Shown here: positions 1 through 14,000 of the stretch, piece by piece
Numbering within the stretch: the stretch's first letter is position 1
Layout: each line of letters opens with the position of its first letter
DNA from: Antedon mediterranea
Lineage: Eukaryota; Echinodermata; Crinoidea; Comatulida; Antedonidae
Assembly: GCF_964355755.1 (NCBI RefSeq)
Contig: NC_092678.1
Coordinates: 23,726,365 to 23,790,364 of the forward strand
Reading direction: 5' to 3'
Length of the DNA: 64,000 nt
Made by a program: the position numbers and the translations under genes
Notes under the pieces: model-generated
Seen by the model: only the letters and a program-made list of their open reading frames with translations
Database searches by the model: none
Told to the model about the DNA's origin: nothing

Positions 1-2395
1 TTGTATCGGTGACTGTACGTGGATAGTGTACCATACTGAAGAGAAAGTTTTTTTAAAGTTTATACTCAATGATTCTAAAATTGCGTAATACTTTCCATAT
101 TTACCCAACCGTCGAAAAAAATGAATAGTGTGAATGGTGATAAAGATCTAAAAAGACACAGATTTTGTTCAACATCAGTCAACAGAGAACACAGGTTGAA
201 TCGATGACTGTATGCGAATATGTATTAAATGGAAAGTTTGCTTTATCGTTTATTTAATGATTATAAAATTGCGTAATACCTTCGTAGAATAAAGTTTCTA
301 CTGTGAACGAATATAGAGATTGTGGAACGTATTAAGCATAATTATTTTATTTACCACCTCAGATAATACAGTCATATGCCTATTATTAATATTATACATT
401 TGGCGCCATTACTTATAGCATAATAGCTTTTCAAAAGTCACTAAACTCGAGAATTGTTGAAGCAATCAACACACTTTGCGTTAACTGACAAATTAACCAT
501 CTTAGCCTTCATGTAAGATAATGTTTAACATTAGACCACTTTTATATACAGTATGTTTGTACGTAGGCCAATTGTATTGTAACGTTGAGCAGTGGAAAAC
601 ATGTTTTTCTCTAACAGTATATCACATATCATAACTCGGAGCTAATCCAATTCCATTAACACATAGGTGGCCTACTGACCCGACCAAGTTTGACTTTTTT
701 CTAAAGACACCGTACCCCACATGTGGAAATTAATATTGATAGTTTCGGAATAAAAAAAATGATAATAATATTTCTAAATAAAGGTGATTCAGGGCAACAC
801 TGTATACAAACAACAAAAGAAAAAAAAGAATATTAGAAAGTTAAATTTTAGAAGATAAAAAAATGTCGATTGACGCGAGCGGCACCAGATCCTCTCGGAA
901 GACGAGATGATTTAGCCATTGACGTGTTGAATACGATGACAGCAATCGTAAATAAATAGTGTTAAATCAAAGAGGCAAACAGTAACATTTTATTGTTAGT
1001 ATTTCATGCAAAACGAGAGAATTCCACCAATTTATGTTGTTCTCGCCAAGGGAAGTGCGAAAGTTCTGGTCATTAGGTGTAAGGCAGCACCAAGTCTTAT
1101 GATTTCAGTAGGTGAATAGCCGTACTAATGATGTTTTTATTTTGTGACGTAAGACGTCATCGACATCGATTGTTATCGATTGGACAGGCATTAAAAACTT
1201 GAAGTAAATATCTTGAAGGGAGGAAGATGCACTCTAACGAATTAGTTTAAAGTAAAAAATCGACACGTTTACGCCACAAAGAGATACATGCATTGACGGT
1301 ACGCGCGCGTTCGAACGTTGATGATATCGGCACTACTTTGTACGTACGCGCCAACACTGTTATTTTAAAACCATAATATTATACATTATCTTATTTTCAT
1401 TTAATAAGACGATTATAAGTTTTATTTGTTCTCAACCAAGGTTGGTTGTTCCATTTTGTTGGTATAGTAGACTATTTAAAAACAGTTTCTATGTTTGTAT
1501 CGACATTGTTGATAAAGTTAGCTGGTCCGTAAATCATCAATTGAAGGTGGATTTGTAATATAACCCATTGATTTACATTAAAACGTTTTATTTACTAATG
1601 TTACTGAAAACCACCCACGATAGAGACTTATAGTTGTAACATTAGGAGATCTTAACAGAATTTAGTGAAACCAATAATGGTTTCATATTGTTCGGATCCC
1701 GAACTAAAAAGGCGTAATGAAGTTAGTTACTGACATTTAGGTCTAAATCACAGGGACGTAATAAAATTAGTTGCGGGTGTACATCTGAATGACACGTCAT
1801 GTCACGTCATATTAAACGCGTTATAGACCACCAGAGTTGAGTATACAAACTATGGTACGCCAAATATCGATTTAGATCACAGATGATAAGGGGAATCATA
1901 TCTGCATTAATAATTGAATATTAAAGACACGATAAATACGGGTAATTTGGAATAGTATAATGCCTTTTTTAAACACGACTCGAATCTATTCGTATCGTAA
2001 AATGTTTACATCGCGCATTGGAGAACATTGTTGACGCATGTTGCTCGTGGCAAATATGTAATTTAATTAGACGATTATGGGTCACATGGCGTACAATGGT
2101 ACGTAATATTTAACGATCGTCTATAGAATATTTTACAAATTTATTAATTTGGCGTTCCGTACGCTAGTTGCACTTTTAAAAGTGAAAAGTGATTTGATTT
2201 TTTTTTTGTCCGTGGTTCAGCACGCCACATGTTCAGAGGCCTTTTGGCAATGTGAGACTGGGTAACAGCAGGATAGAACTAACATTACTGTAGGCCTATT
2301 AGACTTAGTAAGCCATCATGCCATAATAACTTAATTACCGTTTGCAACTGCAAACAACCTGGTAGGTAACGATGTTAGGTCTCGGATTGTTTGTC

Positions 2396-2521
2396 ATTTT
2401 GAATACTGTTAAATAGTGAAGTTTGTTGTAAGTTCACATTACATGGAGAAGTACGAATCATTTTGAATACTGTTACATCGCGAAGTTTGTTGTAAGTTTA
2501 CACACAGGGAGAAGTACGAAT
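2396..2521. repeat. two-copy direct duplication, about 64 bp each
   Basis: Two adjacent copies share the string GAAGTTTGTTGTAAGTT and end in GGAGAAGTACGAAT. The copies differ by scattered substitutions and a small indel, so the duplication is not very recent. Confidence 0.75.
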
Positions 2522-4664
2522 TAAGTGTAATAAACAATACAGATGTAGTGTCACTGCCTACCATTACATTTATAAAATAAATATTAAAAAAAAAAAGCAA
2601 AAACCGAATCAAAGTACATAAATGAATATAAAATCCACAAGCCTATAATAAATTACTCACGAAGAAGTTTTTGTTAGTAGCCTATACAAATTGTGACAGT
2701 TGCATACTTAAAAATGATTGTACTTTATTTATATAGGCCTAAAGTGAAAAAAGGACAAAATAACAACAATTGTGTTATTTTGTTAATAAAGGTTAATAGA
2801 ATCAAGAAAGCAGATTAAAGTATAGGAAAATAAACGCAATGTAAGCTTTAATATCAAGTGTTTGATCATTAGTGAATTCAGTTGTACTATTAAGTAAACC
2901 AAAATACATTTCATTTTGATTAATGATACGATGACTCTTATAAAAATAATGAATCTCTTTAACTCGTTTTTAAACAAACATGAGTGACGCATGGATGAAC
3001 AATGTGACGTAAAGCTCGGTTCACACTCTATATGACGCAACGCACGAATGACGTAGCCTACGCGCACCGTAAATTGACCAATTAAAAACGCGTATACTAC
3101 TCAATCATTCCGTGGATACTGAGATGGATACACGTGAATAATCTGAAAATACGGTAGCTTTATACGACACGCTTTGCGCATTTCCATTTATCTTGCCACC
3201 AAACTGATAATAAAAGAAATTACCCTTTCAATTAAAACCACACAAAACTTTTAAAGAGGTCTTAAGTCACCCTTGACTTATAAATAAAGGTGTTTATTAT
3301 TGGACAAAAACTCATTAAAGATGTTCTGGCGTATCGTATTCAATCATCAGAACCACTAAATCTACAAAGACTGATTCACATCGACGACAGGTGGCGAGGA
3401 AAACATTCCTCCAATATCAAATTCGTTCTTTTACCCTCGTAGATTTTATTTTGTGGATAGGCATTTTAAAATTAAGAGTTTCAATATGGGTGAAATGTTC
3501 GTTTCAATAGAGTCATAGTGCGTCTAAACACCCTCTAAAGTAACCATGAACCTCAAAAACTTTTTTCCATTTGGGCATAGACTGACCACTGTGTGTTTTC
3601 CCAAGGCCTGATGCATGCATAAAATTGAAATAAATTAAAATATTAAATAAATGTCTGCATATAACGTATTAAAGTTGAGCCAAAATCCTGGTGATTATTT
3701 ATTTATATCTCTTAATATGGGTTAAATTACAACTGATAGTTAGACCAAAGCATGTTTTGCGAAAGTACTATAGTAAATAAGGATTTCATCACGAATATCA
3801 TGAATACGAAACAGCAACTTTATACAACGATACTAGAATCGCGTAGGAATGCATATTCAACCCACACTCTCGGTCGGATACAGACTCCAGCAGACAAGCT
3901 CAATTTCAGCGTTTTGGGACCACAAATATTTGAGTTAGGACTCGTTTGAACGCATCTTCATTGGCGGTAACAATCAAAGGAGTTTAGTTGCATTCCAAAG
4001 TTTAACGAGATTTTGATTAACCCTAACAATCGCTATAGGAATACAAGTATTTACCAAGTGGCACCAGCGTGTGAAAGTACATTGATAAAATTAGTTCATT
4101 CTTAAAATGAAAAAAAAAACAACAAAAAAACAACATTTCATTCAGTTTGGTAACAAGGGACTAATTAGTTACAAAAGTTTGATATTGATAATAGATACTT
4201 AAGTATATACTTAAAAGTAAGGAAGTTTAATTCTACTTCAAAATAAGGTCAGGAAAGAGTGCTTCAAATGGTTATAATAAACTATCATCTTTATAACGGG
4301 AATACAATTATTACGTAATACATTTCTAACTGATGGTTCTTTGGCCATTTCGGAGGTCATCATTTAGATATCATACTCTGATGTAAAGGAGTATTGGTAA
4401 TTCACAAACCCTGCTCCCTAACAAGTCTTGTTATCTCAATATTTTTATTGTTTAACAGACTAACTACTTTAACTCCATTGGGAGATGGAAAGGTATTCTG
4501 TTTTACATTTCTTTATACGAAGAAAAATACTAAAAGTACAATATTAACTTTTACAAACTGTGATTTTCCAAATAATTCTTTTTTAAAACATTGCAGCTGT
4601 TTAAATTGTTACGTTTTTACTTGATTACTTTACATTTTGCGCCACCTTCGTAGTATTAAAAATG

Positions 4665-4745
4665 TGGCACAGTAACACGGCACCATACCACTTCCTAAAC
4701 CACGCGTGATGGGTTCAAATCTCCGGGATTAATTCCTTTAAATAA
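4665..4745 (+). repeat. possible tRNA-derived SINE head
   Basis: A B-box-like GGGTTCAAATC near 4713 follows an A-box-like stretch. No paired acceptor stem is visible, so it is more likely a degenerate SINE head than a tRNA gene. Confidence 0.3.
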
Positions 4746-4787
4746 CCGGGATTGTTTGCTAAGCATATACTACTTAATATTTAATTC

Positions 4788-4812
4788 TTCTTCTTCTTCT
4801 TCTTCTTCTTCC
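4788..4812. repeat. (TTC)n microsatellite
   Basis: Eight or so uninterrupted TTC units. Confidence 0.9.
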
Positions 4813-4926
4813 TTAGACTCTTGGTCTAGGGCATTTATTTACACAGCACATAGGCCAATTCAATTTATCTACAATTTGAAATTGCATTACTAATATAAAC
4901 TATGTACATATGTAAACATAACTTAC

Positions 4927-5047
4927 CAAATTGACCATCACAGTATTGTGTCTGTGGATGGATCTTCAATCTCTGTGAAGGATTACACCCATGCACAGAT
5001 AAACACATAAACAAGCTCACGAAACCTAACCTCCACGTTATATCCAT
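4927..5047 (-). CDS. TIMP-like metalloproteinase inhibitor, first coding exon (TIMP-A)
   Basis: The minus-strand ATG at 5047 opens a signal peptide (MDITWRLGFVSLFMCLSVHG). Cleavage would expose an N-terminal Cys followed by a spacer, HPQ and a second Cys (IHPQTQYCDGQF). This is the layout of mature TIMPs, where Cys1 chelates the target zinc and a Cys follows an HPQ segment. The exon ends TTTG/GTAAGT in phase 1, the same phase as exon 1 of the plus-strand TIMP-like gene at 8024. The family's third-position Cys (CxC) is absent. Remaining exons were not found; they should lie at lower coordinates or outside the window. The ATG was chosen because a signal peptide starts there; only a GTG lies upstream. 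It faces TIMP-B head-to-head, with starts about 3 kb apart. Confidence 0.7.
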
Positions 5048-6004
5048 ATCTAACACAATAAGTTAATTTCTAAAATCCATAAAATATCCAGTATAGGCCT
5101 ATAGTTCCAAAAATATTTATTTCGATTGCGTTAACAAAATACTCAATAAATTCTTTGATAAATATTAGGTGCGAGAAAAAACGATTGTATTACCAAACAG
5201 TCTTCAGTAAAACTTGACAATGAATGAAGTTGTATTTTCCATCAACACACAGCAGACGACCATTCGCGTGACCTAATAATACCGCCCTCAGACAACTCAT
5301 GAAGTAGAAACTGTATGAAAGATCTTTTAGGCCTCATACTATACGTATGCCTATAGGATATTACATACACTAGATTCTTGTAGATAGTTTGTTATAATAT
5401 TGATTTTGGGTAAACATCGACTACTAGGCCTACAAGGAAAGGACTCGTTTCGGGAACAAGGTCAGAAACAGAACAACATATCAGCCTGTCCGCAGGTATT
5501 CTACTACCCTATATAAAATAACCATTTAGAGAGCAAATTAAGACTAGATAACTAACTATACTGAAAACTTGCGACGATCTATTTACAAAATCAAAGAAAT
5601 ATTTTAGCATTCTGCTAGGAAAAGTGATTATTTTTCTGCTGACTTGGTCACATACCAGCAAAGAAATTAAGGACCTATGAGTAAATACGGGTTACTATGG
5701 GTCGTGTATTATGCCGGTGCTGAGTAGAGTTTTCAATCGTCGCATCGGAGATTAGTACCCGGCCCGGCGCTGGAGTCCCTTTGAATTACGAAAGCTTCCG
5801 TAGCAACCGGCTGATTCACGCGCGTAGGACCACGTCATGTTGAAAGATGTAGTAAGGAATTGACCTGTATTAAATAGTTGTGACCTTAATTATAATTAGA
5901 GCAGGTAGTTTATATTTCACTAAAGGCCTATCACTACCTTTCGTAGGCCTACAGTTTATTTCCACATAAATTGTATTAAATGTTAAGTGGTCTTGTATCA
6001 TGCT

Positions 6005-6219
6005 TAAGGCCAATTTACACAGACAAGCGGTAACGGTAAGCAGAAAACCGCGTAGCTTGTCCTACGTAGAATCTGTATCTATCCTGAGTGGAAACCGCCC
6101 GTCCGCTTTCTGCTTTGTGTAAATGGTCATACCATGGAGAAATCTTATTTCTCCATGGTCATACGGAATAACAAAGATTTGTATTACCGTTACCGCTCGT
6201 CTGTGTAAATTGGCCTTTA
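6005..6219. mobile_element. foldback MITE, 215 bp, TA target site
   Basis: The ends are inverted copies: AAGGCCAATTTACACAGAC at the left and its near complement at the right, extending about 35 bp through a GCGGTAACGGTAA block. TA dinucleotides flank both ends. A second perfect palindrome (ACCATGGAGAAAT and its complement) sits in the centre. No coding capacity; the open frame crossing it is spurious. Confidence 0.8.
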
Positions 6220-6704
6220 GTCTAAAACCCGGTTATTTATATAAATTCGAAGATTTGAACCCACCACGCGCGGATTATGGAGTAGTATGGTGTCGTGAGA
6301 CTGTGTCACATTTTCAGTACTACAAAGGTGGCGGCGCTAGACAGGCTTTTAAGTTATTCACTGCATCGATTGCAAAAGTTGTTGCAGAAATTGTGAATGT
6401 TGCCCTCTATTTAACAGTGAAACCAGATTCCTGTAAGTCACCACTATACACTTATTCATACTTTATGTCGGCAATATGTCTACTCATGGAGTTGTACAAA
6501 ATGTAACAGAAACAAAAATGCATGTTATAACATTAATCCGGAAATATAGAGCATTCTTAAGTAGGTCTAACGGTAAAAATGACATTTAAACGAAGATAAT
6601 CGGAAACCTGAAATACAGCAAAATATAATATAACAAAACCTTTTCTAAATAATTGCTAATTAAATGCATACTAACTATTAAAATAAAATAAATTAAGTAG
6701 TAGT

Positions 6705-6800
6705 AGTGGAGCTGTCGCTTGATTATTAACATGCTTGCCTTCCAATCCCAAAGAGGACCAGGGTTCAATCCTGACCTAGTGCCAGGGTTGTAAACTCACG
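6705..6800 (+). repeat. tRNA-derived SINE-like head
   Basis: GTGGAGCTGTCGCTTGATTA resembles an A-box region and is followed about 50 bp later by the B-box GGGTTCAATCC. The same GTGGAGCTGT(G/C)GCTTG start occurs in the minus-strand element at 62.56-62.66 kb, which supports a dispersed SINE family. Confidence 0.55.
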
Positions 6801-8023
6801 AATCTTAACATCACTTCCTAAGCCTCAAATGATACTTAGATTTATAAGCACAATAAATTATAAAATAGTTTATCCATCCTGTAATTGACGAGTCTGTGCT
6901 CGCTGTTGGATGCGTATGAAATAATGGCTTCAATTCCATCCTCAGAGTCAGACAGATATAGACTGGAAATCGTCACATAATAGCAAACTCTTCTTCAGTT
7001 TAGAAGATTTTATAATTGAAGCGACAACATTCTTCATTTTAGCAACCCAAAGTTGAAATGACTCAAAACATTTAAAAGGATTACGATCTACACAGTATAA
7101 TGATAAACACAGAGAGAATCACTCAATCAACACACAATCAACACAACAGAAATATTTCTATAAGAAATCGCATTAGTTCTATTTTCTCTCTAACAAAAAT
7201 GCAGACTTGCTAACGAACTATTACAAGAGCGAAACTACTCAATCACCAACACACAGCAGGAACATTAACAGAAAACAAGAGAATGTTCATACAACAATCA
7301 TAGCTGGCGTTTATAATGATTTCCATTTTGATTATTCATTTTAAATAGCCGTGGTCACACTTGATTTACAGGTTGAAATGAGACATATAAGACCGCAAGA
7401 TTCAATTCTCATTTGTCAAACGACACATGTAAAATGTTTGTATTTATTTACTCAACTCGTTAACAACGTGAGCAGCACGCGCCGGTTGACACCATCTCAC
7501 TGAAATGTCCGAACAGCCAACAGAATACACGCGCTGTCCGAATAACTATTAGAAAACGGAAAGACATGGTAGTCGTTGGTTTCCGGTAAGCAGCTACCCA
7601 ATTTGTCCAACCCATGAGCCAAACGACTGATCTAACTATTTAAATGTTTGTACTTGTTTAAGGTTTCGTCATTTCGGTTTCCTGGATAATACTTTGAAGA
7701 TACAACGATTTAAAATTCAAAGTTTGACGAAAACGGACAGTAGAGGACTAAAATCAACTTTCACGCGCGAGACTTTCCCTACAGGAAAGAACAACAACTA
7801 ACCTGGCCATCTATCTACAAAGGGGTGATGTTCGTTCGTTTTGATGTTTAAAATATGACCTCGCCCATAAACAGGAGAAATACGAGCTGCTGGTGCATTG
7901 GATGAATGTTGCCAACGTCGTACCTCTGATATCATTATAGCTTAATCATTAAATACAGACATACAGAGAAAGTGTGAGCATTCCTCTATCTGCTTCAGCG
8001 TCGTACAGCGAAACATTGTTACG

Positions 8024-11000
8024 ATGTCTTCGTTTTTGTTTCATACTTTGATGTTTGCTTTCTGTGTTTCGTTTTCATTCGCTTGTCACCGATACATTGC
8101 TGCCGATTCAAACTTTTACGTGCACAAACATCCACAGGAGCATTTTTGTGAGGCAGATTTTGGTATGTAAACTTTATTTTAGAACAAATCATTTTTAGTT
8201 TCATGTCCGGAATTTGAATATTTGTTTTTGGTGAGGTGGGGGGACGTAAAATTTATATTAGGATTTGTTTTTAATTGACGCTATTTTTGTTTTATTTTTT
8301 AAAACATCGAGAAATAAGTGAATACAAAATTGTTAGTTGTTGGTGGGAAAATACGATCGAAGCTTACCGATACCACCAGAAAGATATCAACTTGCCATTT
8401 ATATTTAAACTATTAAACAAAGACACATTTAGATTTAAAAACTATTCTTTTCGATTAAGAAAGACAAATTTTAAATTCAAATTTCTTGGATAATTTGTCA
8501 TTACAAATAATATGTGCATTAATTTCCAAAAAAAATCTAGGCCTATACGGTATAACTAATTATTGTAACTTAATTTGTAAAATACAATATTCCGATGATG
8601 GTCAGTTTTTTTTCTTTCGACGCTCTTTTTGATTTCCCATAATTAATATTCACAGTGAAGTTTGATACCGTGTTGGCCGTGAACTTTCGTGTATTATTTC
8701 CTTAATGAGCTTAAAATAGCCTCACAGGCCTTTTATTACACAATCGTAAAGTAGCCATCCAGGTGCCTAAACTAACAACATGGATTAATTAGCTATATAA
8801 GAGATAATGAAAATAGATTCTAGGGAACTGTATCTATAATTTGCCCAGTATTATAGACAAACTCTATAATGCAGTGTCACATGTATCATATATGGCGCCT
8901 GTATCATAGGCCATAAACCCAACCTTTTTTTCTGATGTGTTGCAAGGATCGATAATATTGCACATATTGTTGTGACGATGACCCGAGACTTCTGCTTACT
9001 TCTCCGCCGCATATCAAAGGATCTGTCTACACTATCAGATTTTATGTGACAAACAATGTGATGTGCCTGTCATATTACTACCATATTTGGGCACATATAA
9101 AACTTTTTTGTCAAACTTGTTTGATAGTTTAGACAGAGCTAGCTTAGATGGAATACTGTAGGTTAATTTCTGAAGTCAATTAGAGCATCACATCGCAGAA
9201 CAAGATAATAACATTTTCTTGGCACTTCTGTTAAGCTATAAATTTCCTACTCATTTTATAGTGTTGGCACATACACTCACTTCTACTTGTATACAATATA
9301 ACATTTTCTTGGCATGCTTACATCATAAATCACTAATCTGTATTATATTCAAATGAGAAATCTTCCAGATGTTGGAAAAAGTCCACATTCTCGACAAAAA
9401 CAACTACAAGCATGCAGTACAGTGCCTTCATAAGCATTTGTTTTAGTGAGCATTTTTGTGGAATTGAAGATTGACGTTTAGGGTTAGGCCTACTGTCTAA
9501 ACATCATGAGGGAGTGTGGGATCGTTTCCTTATCTCTGTTTATGATTTAAGTACCAGGTTTATAGTATTGATAATTGCCGTTAAAATGTACCGAAATAAT
9601 ATTACATTGTATGTTTTCAATAATGATAAATTACCCAATTTTATTTTTAGTTTTTACGTAAATCCATTCAATAATGCATATGCATACAATCGGCCATTAA
9701 AATAACTGTTTCAGTTTAAAATAGGAGACAGTGCATTGTTGCAGAACATTAACCAAATACACTTTACTCTGCGCCATAAATGGTTATTTGCCAAGTTTTA
9801 ATAGATAATGTAGAGCAGTGTTACTACTGTCCTAGCCATGCTAATTGTTGTCGGTCTGGGGGTGATCATTGAAAACTAGTTTCATATTGCAAATGACCCT
9901 AAGTGTCCAAGTATATTATCAAGTCTGCTGTTGACGATTCGCAAACCCCGTCTTTTCACAAGTGACAGTACCGGCAGCTTCGAGTTTTCAACACCGATAT
10001 ATAGCGCCTTCAAATACCCGGTATATATTTATGTTGGATCGTGGCAAATGATTAATAAGGCCCATTTACACTAGGACGATAACGATGGACGATAAATATA
10101 TAAACATGCATTTTTTTTACATAAAACAAAATAAATTAGAAAGGTTTTCGTTCTAGAACTATAGGATAATCATTTATGCTGTCTTTGATAAAAATTATAT
10201 TTTTAAAATTCCAATCAAATGACGTCATGATAAATAAAAACAATAAAATCGTATTGTCACGATATTATTGCTCTTACTAATCATGACGTCATTTGATTGG
10301 ACGTGTGAAAATATCATTTTCATCAAAGGAAGCATAGAAGGTTATTATATAGTTCTAGAATGAAAAGTACTATTATACTGTGTGTGTGGAGTGAGGGACA
10401 AAAGGAGTAGGCCTACACTAATTTGTATCATCTTTATATACTGACATTTGGGTTTTTGTGGGCTTACGTCAAATATGTATGTTCTTACCTTATTAACTCA
10501 CCGTCACTGGTTCTGTCGGACTGTAAGTTGTACACCTACAAAACAAAAATATATTTGTATATTGCTACTTGTACGTTGACGAAGGGTTAGTGCTATTCAA
10601 AACTGTGCAAACAAATCTGTCTGGCTGTTTTACTTTATCGTTTTGATTTAGCTTTAAAAAAAATTAAATTAAGATCAAGCTACTATCAGTAATTTCCTCT
10701 TTCATTTATATTATAAATACACTATAAAAGTGTTTCACAACTATTTAAATTCGGTGGTGTCCCACTTTAATTCGTGTCGAGTAAAAGTAGAACAAAGCTG
10801 AAGTATCAACCCAAAGGTCATCCTCCAACCCACAACTCCAGCCTACACGAACAAAGATATTGGCCTACTTTTAGCTAGAATTAATACTAATAAAATAATA
10901 ATTTAATTCTTTCGGATGTTGAGTCGTACCCCATACTGCTACCCTGTCTTATCTTATTGTATTTGTCACACAGTAGACACTGTCTTTGGTATGTTAACAA

Positions 11001-14000
11001 TTTATAAAATAATTGTTACAAATTTGGGTTTTTAGTAATTTTCAAGATTTGATCTTGCTGTTGATTTCATAAGATACTTGTTTTCGGAATTCAATTCAAT
11101 TCAATTTCTTTTTATTTCAGAAATATCTTCCATAGTAATAATTAACAGAAACAGAAAAAGAAAAATTGTAAACTCTAAACTTAAGTATATAGAATGCTTT
11201 TCCATCTACAATATATTTTGGAGTTATGGAGCATATGTTTGGAAACACAAGCAACAAGGATGTTACCACTATTCAACATACGTTGCATGAAACCATAGGT
11301 AGATAAATGTAATCGGTAATTTTAAATTGTTAACCTTCGAATAAAAAAACCTTGGGAATATGGATTCTAGGCCTTGTTCATAATCCGCCCAGACAACAGC
11401 TTTGAATTGAATTGAAATTTATACTGGGTAACCTCTTCAGTCAAAGACTGGTCTCCCAGAGGGCCCAGTTGGTGATCAGTGGCTGTGATGTACTAATACA
11501 CCGGGGTAACCCCCTACTCGTCTCGAAAGATGTACTAGGTTCTTTAAAGTGCACACGAGCTAGATGTGTACACTGGACCTACGGTTTATAGTCCTTATCC
11601 GAGAAGACCCGTTCTACCACCAGAACCATGGAGTGAGTGAGCATCGAACCCAGCTTAGATATTGATTTCCAAAAAGAATTAACTGTGTTCTGCCGCCGAA
11701 TCCTTTTTCAATTTGGTCAAAGTTTTTGTTGGATTCTGACGACAAATCTATCTTTAATTTGTTTGATATTTGTTTCAATTTTTGGTGTATTAAAGAACTG
11801 TAGGCCTAACTGTCACTAGTACTGTATAATTATAGTCAGGGAAGAGTAACATTACACGGTTACGTTTGATCAATTGTTGATGTATTAAAGCTGTATTAAA
11901 GCTGTATTAAACTAAATACAGTCCGGGAAGAGTAAAAGTACTCTGATATTTTCAAACATTACATGTAGTTTTATGATGATGTTTTATGAAAAAATTGCTA
12001 TAGGCCTACAATCACCACATCAATATTGATGTTTCAGCGAATTACTATCCTCGCAAGAAAGATGATTCAGTCATGGTAGGCCTATACCTCAATTGTCTAT
12101 TGCAATTCTACACACACTGTAGGAGAGCGTCCAGTTGTTTCTTCTATTTTTTTGTGTAGAGTATCTCTTTACAGTATTCCCCTATGTCTGGAAGTATAGA
12201 TTTTTCGCAGGGGAGTTGTGCAGATACTCTTAGCGATGATGAGGAGACTTTTGCTCCAGATAATGTTAGCGATATCAATGGTCGCTACCCATGGAGGTAT
12301 ATAAACTAATTTCCACATCGATATTGATGTTCCAACAATTTACTATCAGTAATGGTAGAACCATACCTCAATGGTTTATTCGAATTATACCCACTGTAGG
12401 AGAGCGTTAAACACTGATTGTTAACTTTATTATTCTACTTCCTGTCAGAAGATCATTGGTAGGTGCATGTCCAGTGTGTTGACCTTTCGCTGACCTATCA
12501 GTGTCAACAAAAAGTCAATCTGCTGGACATTGTCTCAAATTAAAGTAAAAAGGTCAGTAATTTCCTTTCGGAGATGACTTTAGACCCGTGACAACAGACT
12601 GAGTCTTTATCAATGATCTAACACACTGACCGAATAAACCTCATAAAGGCACAACATATTTATAATATAAAACAATCGGAAACACTTTTACCATACATTT
12701 TGTTTTTGTTAATTTCTATTGTTGGAATAATCACTACACTCGATAAATATCGACACAGAGTGACATTTTGTCCTATTAAGGCATTTTCCATTTTATACAA
12801 CGTTTTGATCAACTTGTTTTATTTTGTATAATATTATAGGAAATAAATAATATATATGAGAATATGAGAATGAGTATTTAAATGAATTATTTTAATTTCA
12901 GATTTACAGTAAGATATGATATTAATAAGATTGTTTGTTTGTCATGACCACATATGTAAATAAATATGAAAACCAAAAACGCATGGTAGTAGATAAAAAA
13001 AACTTTACAGAAAAATCTATATACAAAAAAAATGTGAAATAAACTATTATTGATAAATATTATTTCTGAAAAATATCAGAATTGAAATACGTAGGCCTCT
13101 ACACTGCTAAGGGAAATGAACAATTATTTGTACGATAAATTACAATCTATTTATTCTATCAAAGCATTAGACACAGCCACCCGGCCTACGCGACAACCTA
13201 AAAATGAATTTAAAGCATTGAATAATTATGTAATGTTATAAAAACATAAACATCTTGCATAACATAGTATCATGCTATGAATGTCAGTACGCTGTCTAGA
13301 AATAATTGCACAACACTTCATGTTATTAACATAGTTCAGAATCATGTTTGACCCTTGATTAAAAATGGTCATAAACACCATGAAACCATGTGGAGTTATA
13401 TTATTATATATTATGGATTACATATAATAATCAATATTGTATTGCTAGGGCAGTAAGTTCCCTCAACCAACCCCTAGCTGTGTGTAGTATTAGAAGCAAC
13501 ATCTATTCATTGACGATATGCGTGTAAATGGACGTCCCAGCAACACCAATTTGATTAAAATTTACTATAGTAAGAATAAAATGTCATTGAGGACCGTGTG
13601 AAGGTTATAGTTGGTGATAACCATATTATACATTTTAAATTACTACGATGCAGAGAAGAAATCGTATTGGCATTTTTTTTTTAAAATGCTGGTGCGTACG
13701 TAGGATTTGAACCCAGAAGTCTGATTGGTGATCAACTTAACCACTAAGCTATAGGCAATTTAACATCAGGCGGAGGAGCCCCGGTTAGCGTTACGTTTTC
13801 AACCATTCCGCGCGCGTTACGTTTTATTTATTATTACGACGTAAAAGGTAATAGTGCCACAAGGAAGCAACGTAAGCGCAACGACGCATGGGATGATCTA
13901 TCGCGCCGTGATGGATTATTCGAACAGTCCCTTGTCATAGGTCAACTCACTTCTTTTGTCTACAGCCTCGCGTTGCGTCCTAGTGGGAACCAAACTTAAA

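Larger units (their letters stand above)
1..4926. other. intergenic or intronic DNA left of TIMP-A, no recognised exon
   Basis: No exon I can recognise. It may be intron 1 of the minus-strand TIMP-like gene whose first exon is at 4927-5047; I looked for a second TIMP exon on the minus strand and did not find one. It holds a degenerate duplication (about 1-105 and 196-288), a clearer roughly 64-bp direct duplication (about 2396-2520), a MITE-like end near 3010 and a (TTC)n microsatellite at about 4788-4812. Short open frames here have no family resemblance. Confidence 0.6.
5048..8023. promoter_or_regulatory. divergent intergenic region between the two TIMP-like genes
   Basis: About 3 kb between the two start codons must carry both promoters. 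I could not pick a convincing TATA box or initiator. It contains a perfect-ended foldback MITE (6005-6219) and a SINE-like head near 6.7 kb, and otherwise nothing recognisable. Confidence 0.4.

Noticed and set aside
6123-6506. 127-aa plus-strand frame
   Set aside because: Begins inside the foldback MITE and has no recognisable domain.
13690-13760. Possible functional tRNA gene on the minus strand
   Set aside because: A- and B-box-like motifs are present, but the acceptor stem does not pair; a SINE head fits better.
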